Assembly: GCA_946902875.1 (NCBI GenBank) | Contig: OX336349.1 | Coordinates: 11,679,891 to 11,743,890, forward strand | DNA length: 64,000 nucleotides | Origin: Nematopogon swammerdamellus | Taxonomy: Eukaryota > Arthropoda > Insecta > Lepidoptera > Adelidae | Direction of reading: 5' to 3' | Part shown: positions 11,171-26,100 of the stretch, piece after piece | Layout: the number at the start of each line of letters is the position of its first letter | How positions within the stretch are numbered: the stretch's first letter is position 1 | The notes under the pieces: model-generated | Told to the model about the DNA's origin: nothing | The model's input: only the letters and a program-made list of their open reading frames with translations | The model's database searches: none | Position numbers and translations under genes: made by a program

Positions 11171-14100
11171 CTGAAACAAATTTTTATTACTTTATAATTT
11201 TATGTGTGGTGCCTGGCACTTAAAAAATTATAGTGCCAAGTTTTTATGAAAGCCTGCATGGATGGCTGAGCTGAGGGACCAATTGTGCAGTCGACCAATT
11301 GGTCCCTCAGCTCCAGAATCAAGAGCCAAATACCTACACCTCGCCTCACGAATTCATGCTCTGATGTGCCATGCCAGCAGATTTGATCAGATGGACTGTT
11401 ACGGGGCCTATCTAAACCTGGTGTGAAGGCTTCAGAGAAGTTAAATGATTCAGGAAACACACTCTCCAGAACACAGTTCCACGTCCTAGTGGTGCGACAA
11501 AGGAATAATTTTAAGAAATAATATCTGTGTGAGGCCGGTACTTAAAAATAATAGCCCCACTGCGTCTCTCCCCGTGCATGTCGTAAAAGGCGACTAAGAG
11601 ATAAGGACGAGATGCTGTGCTAAAGGGCGACATGCTTGCCACCTCTCACCTTGGCACGGTCCTTCCACCGAGTCGTGCAGCAGGTGGGTCTTCGTGCCTT
11701 ACTTGCTGCTTGATAGTTATCTTGTCCGAATACTTTGCTAAACATGGTGGTCAATGCTGTGTTGCAATTTTCCAGAGTTCTTGCAGCTCAACACCGATTA
11801 CTCTGCTTACCCTGATTGTCGGGATACAGCGTGTGTGGTATGTAGGCATGTAGGTAAACAATATCAACAACAAAATGGTGCTGAGATAGGATGGTAGGCA
11901 GGGAATAATGGCCGTGCTGAAGGGCGAAAGAATAGCCACCTCTTATCTCAGCATAGTCCTTCCATCTAGTCATGCAGTCTTCATGCCTTACTTGCTGTTT
12001 GATCTATCTTCTAATAATACTTTCATAGGATACACACCATTGTGCTGTAATTTACCTGAGTGTTTGCAGTACAACACCGATTAATCTGCTTGCGCCGATT
12101 TTCAGGATACAGCAAGTGAGGTATGCATGTACGTAATTTATACAATAAGATTAAATCGCAAGAAGCTAAATTACATTAAAATTGTACATTTATAACTTGA
12201 AAATTATACATACACTTTTGCTACATCACCAGCGGATTGGATATCTGCCAATGTTTCCTTGTCGAAACCTCCATAGATGCCATTGTTGTTTACAATTATA
12301 ATGATAATGGGCAACTTGTACCGGAACATCGTTTCGATCTCCATTCCTGTCAAATTACAAAAAATAATAATATATAATATACATATTATAAATATTGGGT
12401 ATAATAAAATGGGTTTACTAATGAGCAATCTCCATGCAAGACTTGAATCCATACCTACTGATAAATGTCCGCAAGATAGATGACAGTATAAAAAGGAAAC
12501 AAAAAAAAAACAGCTTCATATGTTCAGAAAGTTGCTGTGACTTTAGAGCTGTGATTTCAGACTAAGTTTACCTGAGAACCCGAAGGCAGAGTCTCCCTCA
12601 ACACAGATGACTCTCTTGCCGGGCGCGTGGTCTCGGCACCACATGGCCGCCGCGATCGCGAACCCTGGACCCACCTGCAACATTACGGTGTCATTGTAAG
12701 TCCATCAGGAGTAACTCTCATTCGTCGTACTCTCACGTAAGAAATAAAATAAAAAACTAAAACATATTTTTCATATTTGCATTATGTTTCAAAATGATGC
12801 TTCTTATATAGAAGAATTAAAGAAGAAAGAAGTTTAGGTAATTTTTTTTTTTTTGGTAGGCACTAAATTATGCAATAGTCTTCTATAGTACCGTGTGGGG
12901 CCGGTACTTAAAAAGAATAGCCCCACTGCATATCTCCCCGTGCATGTCTTAAAAGGCGACTAAGGGATAAGGACAAGATGTCGCGCTAAAGGGCGAAAGG
13001 CTAGCCACCTCTCACCTTGGCGCGGTCCTTCCACCTTGTCATGCAGCAGGTGGGTCTTCGTGCCTCACTTGCTGCTTGATAGTTATCTTGTCCGTATACT
13101 GTGCTGGACGTGGTGGTCGGTGTTGTGCTTTAATTTACCAGAGTACATAAGGGAGTGAAAGTTGGGTATGGCAGGCGAAGCATGATAGCAGGATAAATTA
13201 TGTCGAAATGCGCGCGTTGAGAGGAGTATGTGTGGAATAGGAGGAGTATGTGTGTCTGTAGAATGGATGATAGGAGACTAATGAAAGAAATCTATGGAGC
13301 GAATGTTAGTGGAAAAGTCGGGAAGGGTCGCCCTAGACGCACGTACCTGGACCAGATCGGGCATGTGCTCGAAAAGGGTCAGGTGCGTAGTACCCGTAAC
13401 CGACGAGCATGTAAGAAGAACATTATGAGAGTGGAAGAGGCGGCAAAAGTGTGTCAGGATCGTGGCGCGTGGGGGTTTGGTTGTTTGCGTGGGTTGGGTC
13501 CGTTGTCTTTGCCTGCCCCACTGGGAGGCAGGCAGGCGTGACGTTATGTATGTGTATGTATGTATGAACTTATAGCACAACACCGATTACTCTGCTTACC
13601 CTGATTGTCGGGATACAAAAGCGTGAGTTATGTATGTATGTATGTAGTCTTCTATAGCACTCATATAATAATTTATCATTGGATGGCCAGCCCGACTCAC
13701 CAATTCTTAGAATGTATTACAAAATGTTTTATTTATTACAGTACCTAGACTTATGAATAATGAATATGTTAAAATTAAAAATGTTTGTTTACCTGACTAT
13801 AGTGAAGCCAAAACAAGGAATGTGTTTAACCTGAATATTTGAACAACCTGGTTATTTAAAGAAAGGAATTGAAAATGGCGGCGTTCCTATTTACCTCTCG
13901 CTCACATAGTATTGCCATCTAAAGAAAATAAAGCAATTGTTCCAAGACAAAAATTTTAAAATAAAAAAATATACTATCCAAAAAATAATACTGTAAAATG
14001 CCGCCATTTTCAATCCCTTTCTTTAAATAACCAGGTTAGCTTAGGTTAGGTTACAACTAAAATAAATTATAAAAAATAAAACTAAAAATTGTATAAAACC

Positions 14101-17100
14101 CGACTACGAAATACGAAGAAAACAACAAGGAAAGTTGATCGAAATTACTACAGTATTTCGATCAACCGTCTCATTATTTCCTTCGTTTTTCGTAGTTAGG
14201 TTTTATAAAAAAAATATTTTCTAATCTTATACTTTTACTTCAATGTGTCAACATATATACAATACTTCAAGTGTCTTGTTCAGTGTGAACAATTTTTACT
14301 GTTCTGCTATGAGATCTCGTGGCATTTTCCACTTCAGTCTCATGATACCTTCCGCCATTGATTTTATAACCCTGTCGGGACAGATAGACCACTCCATATA
14401 AAAAATTTGGTAACGTTGTAAATCGTAAAACCAACAGGGGGCGTTAATAATTTTTCTTGATGTTGTCGTAAAACAAACAGGTGGCGTTAATGTTTGTTAA
14501 TACTTCTACACTAAGGGCGCTATCTAGTTGAAATAAATGGAACATTTACCTTTAATTGTCACTAGGCTGTAGAATTACTGCTACTAGACAAGAGATGACG
14601 CTTTCATTTATATTTACAAAGATAATTATTTATGTAAATTCCAAAATTTTTAATTATATTTGGATAATAAAATTATGACAATTTACAATTAAACTAAAAC
14701 TTCTTATCAAATTAAATAAAATAAAAAAATGTTTTGAAAATAATTTGGTATACGGAACAAAATATTATTATGATTGTAATTTCCTGTTTGTGCGCTTTTA
14801 ATAGATAGATCCACAGAGCACGGAATACACCGGCGCACGCGCGCGCGGTATTCCGTGCTCTGTGGATAGAACGTATTTATTTAGTTGAACAGTTAAACAA
14901 ATACTCGTCACTCTTCATTCTAATAATGTCAGCATTGTATGTAAAAAAAAAGTATGAAAACTGCCTTCAAAAATTTATGAAATTAAAAAAAATCGAACCC
15001 TAGAGTTGTAGGCGGTGCTAAAGAAGGCTACACAAATCACAGAGGATATCATCCACGCATGTTTTCTTTCATGTATCATTTTTGCTTGCTTTAGCACCGC
15101 CTTCAACTCTAGGGTTCGATTTTTTTTTATTTCATAAATTTTTGAAGGCCTTTTTTGATATATTTTTTTAAATAGTTTTTTATTTCACAGTTTTTTTTTT
15201 GTAATTTTTTGCTATTAATGTATTCGGCGGAATCGCTCGACCTTCGGCCTCGCGATTCCGCCTCGCTTTCCAATCTGATCTCGAACAAATTAAAATGGAA
15301 CCATCTCATGGTTATCCCCTTTCAAACAAAAAAAAGAATTTTCAAAATCGGCCCACAATAATTGACGGAGTAACCCGTAACAAACATCCAAAAAAAGAAA
15401 ACATACCGTCGAATTGAGAATCTCCTAGGTCTAAAGTAAATTGCTCGTGAAGACAAATGCAACGAGCCCAAACACGATGGGCTTATCATGTGTAGTTTAG
15501 GAGTTCCTATGGCCACCTTCCGTCTCCATCATCAGACCAGCTCGATGGTACTCGTACTCGTATTATAATATATTAAGCGCATCTGGCCGGTCGGAAAAGA
15601 TTTCAAATTTAGAATATTCATGAAACAAGAGTCCGAATATGAATGACAATATCGATTCATGTATTTCAATATAATGACAGAAAATTTCAAAATATTAGGT
15701 ATTAGGCAATTAGGTACCTATTTAATACTTTTTAGTTCTAGTTAATTTTTTTTTTAAGTCGGTTTTATATTTTTTAAAACAGTTTTTATTTCATTCTTTT
15801 TAGTAATATTACATAAAAAACAATAATCGAAATCGAATAATCAAAATCGGTTGAAGTGGTACAGAATTATTCGCCATGTGTCAAACTGTAAATTGCTGAA
15901 AAAGTCCACATCACAAAAGTTTTGCTGGAGGTAACCACACACCAATAGCATTTTGTTGATTTTTCATAAACCGCTGAATTAATTTCGATAAAATTTAAAT
16001 GGGAGCACCTCTGAAGTATGACCTACCAAACAAAAAAAGAATTTTCAAAATCAGCCCACAATTAACACGTTGAACACCATACGACCCACCGGTGGGCCTA
16101 GCGTACTTTTCCGTTCGGGCCAAGCCAAACTCATTATATCCGTAATTTTCATCAACTTGAGATTTTCATCACAAAGTTTATAAAATGCGGTAATTTGTAA
16201 GGAAAATAAAAATTTGCGACTTTTACCGTTTAATTTTCGAGATATAGCAAAAGGCTCACGGGTGGATCGTGTGGCCTCCTATGAAGGATTTGTAATTTTC
16301 TGTTGGCTGGGGCCGCCGGGTCACGCCGCGGCCCACCCCTTGCGCGCGCGCCGCGAACGCAGCGCTCAATCCCGGTCCGGCTGCGTCGACAATTGAGGAT
16401 GTTTTACGCTTTTCTCGCCAAAAATGGATTATTTTGAAGATTTCGAGTTAACACAAGAAGCGCTAACGCAGTTAGAAAACATCGAGATAGATTTTCTGAA
16501 CCGTAGTTTCGGAATAGATTCTATGAAGACGTAGTTCAACCAACGAAAAGAAGATGCTGTCGAATTCTTTTGTCGGAGAGTGAGGATAGCGACAATGAAA
16601 TGCGTATAGTAAGACGGAAGAGAATGAAACACACTCTGGAAAGGAAAGAGGGATTGGCCAGAAAAGTGAGAAGAACATGTCACCAATGTTATGCAAAGAA
16701 CGTACCAATAATGGGTAGCAAACAGGCTAAAACCAAGTCGAAAAACTTATTGCCAAAGCAGCCCAACTAAACCATTCCTTTGTTTGCCTTGTTTTAACAA
16801 GACTCACGGATAATTCTTTATTGTTTATGGTTGAGAGCCAAAGGGTTAAGATGATTGATTATTTTAAATACTGAAGTGTCATAATGTTGTGATTGTTCAA
16901 TTTCATAAATATTTTCTTTTGTTCAATTTCATAAATTATTTTCGTAATAAATAATGTCTTCTTATTTGGTAATGAAGAAAATGTTATGTTCATTTTTATT
17001 TTGACAAATATTTTCTTAGTATTTTCTGGTTTTATTAATTCTATTAATAAAAATATTATTTTCTACCTTATCGTTAAGAGCAGTCCTAGCATCGTTACAA

Positions 17101-20100
17101 AAACTTAATAAAAAAATACAAGTTTCTATTGGATTTGAAAACCACGCCGTCCGCTTCGACTACAAGGCCACGCGGCTCACTTGCATATTGGCTTTGTAGC
17201 TGCGCTCTGTGGCTTGTAGGAAGCGTTTACGTAGGACCTCTCACGCGGCTCACCGGTGACCCCCATCACCTGAATGGTTCAGTAAGGAAAGGCTCACCGG
17301 TGAGCGGTGAGCCCCGTGGCCCAAACGGAAATACTGGATTTTTCATGTGGCGTTGAACGTGTAAGATTGTAATTTCCTGTTTGCGGTTTTACTCCGGTCC
17401 AAAGAGTTTACAAACTCTTTGGTTGTACCTAGCTCCGCTTATTTGTTGTTATATCCGGTATAGTAACACATATTCTGTGAAAATTTCAACGGGCTACCTA
17501 TTACGGTTCAAGAGATACAGCCCTCGGACAGACAGACGGACGGACGAACAGACAGACTGCGGAGGCTTAGTAATAGGCTTCCGTACAGGGATACGGAAAC
17601 CTAAAAATAAGTGGTGAAATAGGCGTGAAAGTTTTTGTATGGGGAATCCATGATTTCTCAAGGTAACGATATGAAAATTTAATATCTAGGCAAAGAGATT
17701 AAGTTAATGTCTTTGTATCTAGGCTTTTGGCACAGATTACTCAATAGTTACTGCTTTTGGTAAGAAATAATGAATAATGGTCAGGAAGAGGAAGGGGGAG
17801 AGAAAAGAGGGGGGAGTGGGTGGGAGGTACGTTTGTCAGCCTCGGTAGCTCAGTGGTGCAGGCAACACTGGGCGCGGTCAACACTTGGATGGGTGACCGC
17901 TCGACCATTGGAGGCTGACCGTGGTTCGGATTCCACGTAAAACTGTAGCACCCTTCCCTTCTTACCTTACTAGGGTTGGTACCACCGCACTGAATAAAAC
18001 GTATGTCGAAACGGCTATGTAAATAGTTATTTTTTTCCGTCCAGTTCAGTATAGCCGGCACGACATGTCCGACATCACGGATGTTGTAGGTGATGTATCC
18101 AACCATGTCAGTTTCCATAAAAAAAGAAGAAGAGGAGGAGAGGTATGGAGGGAGGAAGGGTTAGTGAATGAGGGTAGGTGTGGGGGAGGGAGGTAGTAGA
18201 GGGAACGAGGAGGAATGGAGATCGAGGGAGGGAGAGGTTGGAAGGGGGAAGGGGCGGGGTAAAAGGGGGTTGCGGACAGGATGAGGGGTAGTAGGGGAGG
18301 AATGGAATGCGAGGCTGATGGGAAGGAGGGGCGGCATGAGGGGAGGAAGGGAAGTAGGGAGAGAGGGAGGGAATGGGCGAATGGGAAGGTGGCAAAGAGG
18401 GGGTCCGTGAAGGGTGAGGGGAAGGAGGGGAGGAAGGCGGGATCGAGGAGAGAAGACAGGGAGAGAGGTGAGTGAGAGATGGACGAGGAAGGAAGGGAGA
18501 AAGAGATAGAGAATATAAGATAAGCGATGGTTTATTATCAATTTTGCATTTAAATCAGATTTACTATTTTTTTAATTTTTTTTTTATTCTATTCGTCGTC
18601 GTCGGTAAAATCTACTATTTTATATAAATATAATACACAAAATATCATTGACTTATATATTCTGTAAAGTATAACACAAATACATTAAACCCACCCTCTT
18701 TTAATCTCTTTGGTATAACACCACCAGCAGCATCGTAGATGGAAAAAATAGCCCTGGACAAAATCTCTTTGCCCTGGACTCAACTTTTTTTTATTCGGTG
18801 CTGGACTCCGTACTTCATACTTCAATTATTACTAAAACAAGACACCGCGATTATGGTAGTGTGCGTATCGCGTGAATACAGAACCGACCGTCTCAAGAGA
18901 TCGCAGCGATATTGTGTTATCCTTTTTCCACGCGCAGTAACCCGTATCGCTTGCCTGCACGCTCCACGCAAACATTTATTGCGTGTTCCAAAACAAGCGA
19001 ACGTCGCGCGTCGATCGATAAATTGCCGCAACGGCTAAAAACTATGGAGGTGGCTTTTTACTTTTTGACGTGATAACGTCTTATAAATTGATGAACACCG
19101 GTTGCACGCACGAAAAAAGTGTCACGTTCCATCTGAGCCTGTGTGTGCAAGCGAGAGCGCGTAACAAGCGATAGAGAGGCACAATCGGCCCAAGCGGCAG
19201 TGTTGCCAAACGTACGGAATTGCCGTATCGTACGGTAATCGAGGCTAGAAATCGAAAAATGTACGGCGTACGGCAGCGACAGGGGTGCCGTACGAAAAAT
19301 ACGATAATTCTTATAGCTGTGTTTTTTTATGACGTTATCACGTAAAACTATCGTCCGTAAACCGACTTTACAGACAACCAATTTTTTTATTATTAAATTA
19401 TTTATTAAAAACATTTATTGCAATTTTTTTCGTTTATTTGTGAAATAAAACCTATGGACGATGAGTGAATTATTTTATAAAAATTTAAAGCGCATTTGTC
19501 ATTTTTTTTTTAGTTCAGACATGTCTTATATCACTTGAAACTAAAATCACCTACAATTTGACAGATGTGCTTAAAATTAAGATTCTTAAATAATTCGTTC
19601 ACTCCTGTCTTTCTTTCTTTCCCAAAATGACAACAATGACAGGAATAACTAAATATTAGCTTTAGTAGTGTCTATTGGAAATAAAGCCAATATGTTACTA
19701 ACATTAAAAACACAGACCAAGTCGAGTTGAACCCGTAAACCGAGGGTTCCGCACAAATACGATGGGGGGCGTGGCTTTGCAGTGGGGAGATTTGCTAGCA
19801 AATTGCTAGTAAGCTTATTGCGTAGACCAAGTTAAAATAGGAATTTTAGTGTTTTACTGTGCGCGTAGTTTATTTAGTTTACTTAAAACATATATAGGAA
19901 CAGATTTTCCACACATTTAATTTTAAAGTTTTCATGAAAAATGGAAACTTTACTTTTTTTTAACCACAAAAACATTGATTTTGAATAGACATGTACTTAT
20001 GCAAAAACGACATGGGCCGCCTCGACATGGTCCCTATTAAGTTAGGTACGGTTAATTTATAGAAGGTGCGGAGCGTAGTGACGAATCTTCTATAAATTAA

Positions 20101-23100
20101 CCCTTATAATTTTTTTAAACCATCAAACTGGTTATAAAAAAAATTAACATTCCTCACCCCCGGCCATCACCTCCCACTTCAAAGCCACACACACAATGTA
20201 AATTAAGTTCATCTCAAGATTAAATTTGTGATACATAAATATATTACAAACAAACTTAATTTTGCGGTATAATAATTTCTCACTAACTATTTAAACGAGA
20301 CCAGTTTTTCATATTTTCGAATTCCTCCCTTTAAAGTAAACTTTTTTGAACCACTTTGTCATAAAATCAAGTAAATATTACATTCAGAAGCAAACAAACA
20401 ACAACCAAGAAAGAATCAAGTTTTCTTGTGCACGTTTTTTTTTTATGGACGTAATGTCCTTTTGCACAAATCGCAGATCAGGTCTTGCTTGGATGGAGTA
20501 CTGCTTGCACCTGTGGGATGGCTCTGCCAAATATCAGCTTTTAAAAGGGAAATTGTTTGAAAACAGCAATTTGTTAAAAAGGATTGCATCCCTACACGCA
20601 GGCTCTCCTGCCTATATATTTCCCCCCAAGTACAGTCTCGGGCCCTTAAAGAGGGACGTGAAAAGGCACCTGTCGGGCCGGCATGGCATTCGCAACGCCC
20701 ACATACGACCGAATGTCCATCGGCGTCGTTAGACACCATGGGTGGCTCGGGGTCACATGTCGCGCTTTCAATAAAAAAAAGCGAGTGGGCTGTGTCGGAG
20801 ACACGGCCGCAGATTCGTGAATTTGATGAAGATCTCATCGATCCCTATCCTTGCTTGTCCCACCACACGAGTAGTTTGGGAGCAGTAGTTTTCGAAAAAA
20901 TAAATCCTATCGAGGCCTATCATTTCCTCCAGCGGATGAGTAGTCGTGGATCAGTAGTTTCCGAGATATGCCCTCTTTCAAACACTTTTTAATTTTTTAT
21001 TCTGAAACGGCTGAACTGATTTTGAAAAAAAAAACAACTATTTCAAAAAGAGCAATTTTTTTCTACGAAAAGAAACAAATTGCAAGTCGATCTGACCAGT
21101 AGTTCAGGAGTTATAAGCATTTATTGATTTTCGAAGCCTTTTTTCTAAGTGCCATATATAGAAGGGCTTGATATGCGACTCTCGGGTATGTCGTCTTAGC
21201 AAGTCGGAAGAACTACCTTTAAGACGATATGCCTCACCTTCCTGTAACTGTTATTGTTTTTGAGATCTAAGTCGCCAAAAGTACATAATTTTCGTGATTT
21301 GGTTTCATAAGGGACACTAAGCGGGGCCTATGGCAGTGCCTCAAGTGATAGTGCCCCTTATGAAACCAAATCATTTTCGTGACGCAACTTTTTGTGAAAT
21401 ACATTCGGCAGCAGGCTAAAGACGTTTCATCAGATTCACGTCAAAAACAAAGAAAACACAAAAAGAAATCTATAAATAAAAGTAATGTTTAGGGGTTCTG
21501 GTATTTTGTTGAATGTACTCTAGCTTTTCAAATTTCCATATAATATATTAAAACAATAAAAATATATTATTATAAAATAATTCTTTTGGGAATCCATCGT
21601 GTTTGTTTCCGTTTTCAAAGGTGGTGACGTAAAAAAATATAATTTGAAAGAAGGTATCTCCACTTTATCCTAACCGCACGCACGTATTTGAATTGCACGC
21701 AGGTTTGGTTGGTGGGTATTTGGCAACTAAAAATATAATAAGAAATAGGCATGCCATCTATAGACAAATAGGACAAGTTAACTTTGGTCTGACATCTATG
21801 ATGCAGAAGCGACGAAATTATACATTTTATCCGCCAAGCTCACTGACTGACAAAACATGAAAATATTTATTGGAAAAATTATGAAAACCTTAAAATACAC
21901 TATTTTGAAATTTCTACTTAATATAAAATAATCTTTAAATTTAGCTATGCTGTTCCCACTTAGCATCGTTCTATAATTAGCAGATTTAAAATATAATAAT
22001 TATTTAATTCAAATTCGACACTCCTGTCGCCATCTTAGGACATAATTGAAGACTAATTTCATGTTACCTTTAAAACATCGCTGACGGTACATCTGACTCC
22101 CCCTATAAAATCAATGCTTCCGCTTAAGTTTGCAAAATATAGAAGGCAGAAATTGAGGATGAACTGCAAACTTACAGCAGAGAATTTTAAATATCAGAAA
22201 TGAGATGGTTTGTACCCCCATAGTGCCGAAAGTGCCGGCATCCAGTCTGTGACGAGGTTTGTTGTTGAGCAGAATGCCGCGTCCAATGTCCATAGTGTTG
22301 GCTCCCTCGCTCACAATCACACAATCGGCCGGCAGCAGAGACTGAACTGTTTTAAATACTGCATAGTAATTGAGTGGAACTGATTCGTCATCTGCCTTTT
22401 CCTGCAAAAGCACAATACCAGTCAGGAGTTTTGCAAAAATGTTCTTGGAGGGGTACATGAGGGGTACACTAGGAGGAAGAAATATACCTCGAGTTAGAAT
22501 AATGTTAGATGAATATTGGCGGTTCCTCTTCCATACTGTTTTGAAGATTATGTAGTTTTAGCGAGCGTGACAAAATCCTATAGGCGTATTTTCACTTTTG
22601 GAGTGGACTGAACAAAAATTGCAAGATAGTTCTCACAGTACCCACCTTGATGAATTTTGCATTTGCCTTCTGCTTTTCATGAAGTATATTCCACCAACTG
22701 TGTTTCTCAACTTGTAGACTATATTTTTTCTCGTGAAGTTTTTTTGTTAGTAGCCTCACAAAGGGTTCTATGTCCGAGTGAACAGCAACAGCCGATTGTG
22801 CGCTGTTGTGGAGCTCCTCTGGACATATGTCCACCTGAAAAGTGTATAACAACTTTCAACTTGAATTTAACGCACCTTTATTACTTTCACTGTAACGATA
22901 TTATACGTGACAGGAGGTAAGAACTATAAAGTGTATTAAACTATTAAATAAATGTTTATGAATGCTAAGGCTCAATCTGAATTTTCATTTTAATTTGGTT
23001 CCGTTTCAAACACTTTATTGTGTTTTTTTACATTGGTATTGAATTTTGAATTGATTTTAAAATTTTTATTGGTTTTTATCTCATAATGGTTTTTTGTATT

Positions 23101-26100
23101 TTATCTAAATTGTATTTTGAAATTGTTGTGTGTGTTTGGAACTATAATCAATAAACCTTCAGTCATTGGCAGTAGAGTGTAGCGGAAATCAGAGATGTAT
23201 GAATTAGTCAGTAAGTGTGAACAAGCTCTATAACATCGGTCAATACAGACTTCAGCCAAAAGACCAACCTGAATAAATTGTACATTCTTGGCATATCGCG
23301 GCGGCTGACCGAAGTGCAGCATCCAGTTGAGCCTGGCGCCCAGCAGGAGAACCACGTCCGCCTGCAGCAGAGCCTGCGTGCGAGCCGACGCCACGCACAG
23401 CGGCGACGAGTCCGCCACCACGCCCTTACCTGCACACCACACACTCTGAGTGTTGCCAGTCACTCTTCCGTCTGCACCCTGAGTCGAGTCACTATCACGA
23501 CAACACACATTTGTATTCACAATGTAAAACCTACACACAACACACGTGGATCAAGTTATACATATTATATAGGTACCCAAGTGTAAAAGCTATAATCATT
23601 AAGATTTGCATTCTTCTACTCATAACGGTAATTGTTCACTAAACGCAATAAAGGAGCGGGCAGGATGTGTGTAGTTACCCATAAGTGACAAGGACCTTAA
23701 CAGGACGCTGCACACTAAACAAACACCTGCACCAAATGGGCCTAAGCGACACCGGTGTGCGGGTTCTAAGTATATATAAAAGAGGATGAAACACCCATAC
23801 ACATTTTTTTTCATGAGATCCACTCAATCACGGAAGAAGCCTTATTAGATGGTATTCTTGGCGGTTATATTTTTAACCCATGCCAAATACAGGTACTCAA
23901 TCCCAAGGACATAACTTCTTAGTGGAAATCGGACTTGGGGATAAACTTTTGAGAGATTACAATAGATCTTAGGTTGTAGTGCTAACAGGGCTCAGGGGCC
24001 CTAACTTCCACACTTTAAATCATAAAACATACCCATAGGTGTGGGCAGGAAGGGCAGACTCGTGGACTCGATGAGCTCTGTGACGGCTCGCTCGGCGCGG
24101 CCGTAGGCGGCCCCCTTGCCCACGATCACCAGCGGCCGCTGCGCCCCCGCCAGCAGCCCCGCTGCCTTCTCCACCAACTCGGGGTCGGGATGCGCTAGCT
24201 TTAGGGGTTCTGGGCTGTAATAGTCGACTACCGAGTCATCTTCAACCTCAGCCTGGAAAATGTCATTATTATTAATGAACTTACTTTAGACATTAAAACC
24301 CTAGTGTGTACCACTGAGTATAGTCAAGTAAGTAAATAAAATAAAATATTTACTTCGAATTAAAAGTACAGTGCTAGCCGCCAAACCTAAATGAAGACAC
24401 CTGCATGATTTTCTAAATTGTTGCACTGCAAAGGTGTGGAAAAGGCTCCTAGTAAATATGTTTCTAGGCTTCTACAATAATCACATCTTTTAAATAAGAT
24501 ATATGACGTCAATGGCTTAAAATCTAATGTAGAATAAATTACAATGGGTGTGCCGCAGGTTCTATCCTGGGACCATTATTGTTTCTAACATATGTTAACG
24601 ACATCTCCAGCTGTATAACAGACGATATAGAGATGGTAATGTTTGCAGACGATATCTCAGTTGTACTGAAAAACAATGATATAAGTAAACTAAGAGAATC
24701 CTTTTTAAATGTACTAGAATCTCTAAAATCATGGTTCGAATGCAACAATCTATTACTAAATGTTAACAAAACTAACATTATGCACTTTGCTCTAGGTACT
24801 CATAGACGTAATAACACTGATGCCATATTAAAAACTGCAGAAAACTTGTCATTAAACCTTGCTAATGAACTAACTTTTCTTGGGGTAATATTTGATAAAA
24901 GTTTTACTTGGAAAGCCCACATAAACTCTTTAGCTGGTAAGTTGAGTTCCGCTTGTTATGCTATAAAAAAAATTAAAGAGCTATGCGGAACTCATGCTGC
25001 AAAGACGGTTTATCATGCCTATTTTGAGAGCATCATGTCATATGGCCTTATGTTTTGGGGAAATGCAGCAGACTCAAATAGAATATTTTTATTACAGAAG
25101 AGGGCCTTGCGGTACATCCTAAATATGAAAACTAGAGATACTTGTAGGACAGCGTTCGGGGAGATAGGAATCATGACTTTACCAAGTGCATATGTTTACC
25201 AGAACATATGCTATGCCAGAAAATACATTAATGATTCCTCTCTTAATTCCGACAATCATAACTATGATACACGGTGTAAGAATAATGTACAACTAATAAG
25301 ACATAGATTAGCTAAAACCTCAAAAAGCTTTATTTGTAATAGTGTTAGATTTTATAATAAACTGTCTTCTAACATAAAACAATTAGATGATAATAATTTC
25401 AAACGACGGATTAAATTAATGTTAATTCAAAAGAGTTATTACACTATTAAGGATGCATTAACTGACCGTAATTTTATCTAAGAGTTTGACTACTGTTTTT
25501 TCCACTAATAAACTTTGACAATTTGACATTTGGATACACTTTGTATCATAAATTTTTTTTTTATATGACTATTACATCTCTTTGTAATAAATGTAAACTA
25601 ATTTTTATTTATTTTTTGACTTGATATAGTATGAAGTATCAAAATTGACGATGGCACTATACACCAGATATAGGTAATTTAAATAGGCAGTGTGGCCAAA
25701 TTCTTCAGTATTCATGTTTATGCTGTAAATATTAATGCTCCTGTGAGCGGTAGTATGGGTTAATTATTTGTAAGTTACTATAATATAATACTTATAAGGT
25801 ACTAACAAAACATTGTGACTTGCGAAGTTTGTTTGCCAGTTCTTCTTCGCATTGAATTTAAAACTGGCGGAATTTTCGACATGTCCAAGCGTAGGTTACC
25901 TACCTATGGATGAAATTATACAATAAACAATAAACAATAGTCAGTCAATGAAATCAGTCATCCTACGAGCTTCACTGACATCTTCGGTGATGCTACTGGC
26001 TTTGTCTGAGGCTGCAGACTTGAGCTCAGCCACATAATAAGACTGATGTATAGAAAAACAAACCTCACCGTGAGTAGAGTGCCAGGGAAGTCGAGATAGG

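Noticed and set aside
18108..18541. Pro/Ser/Leu-rich frames of 95-126 codons
   Set aside because: These are low-complexity translations of the polypurine tract, not genes.
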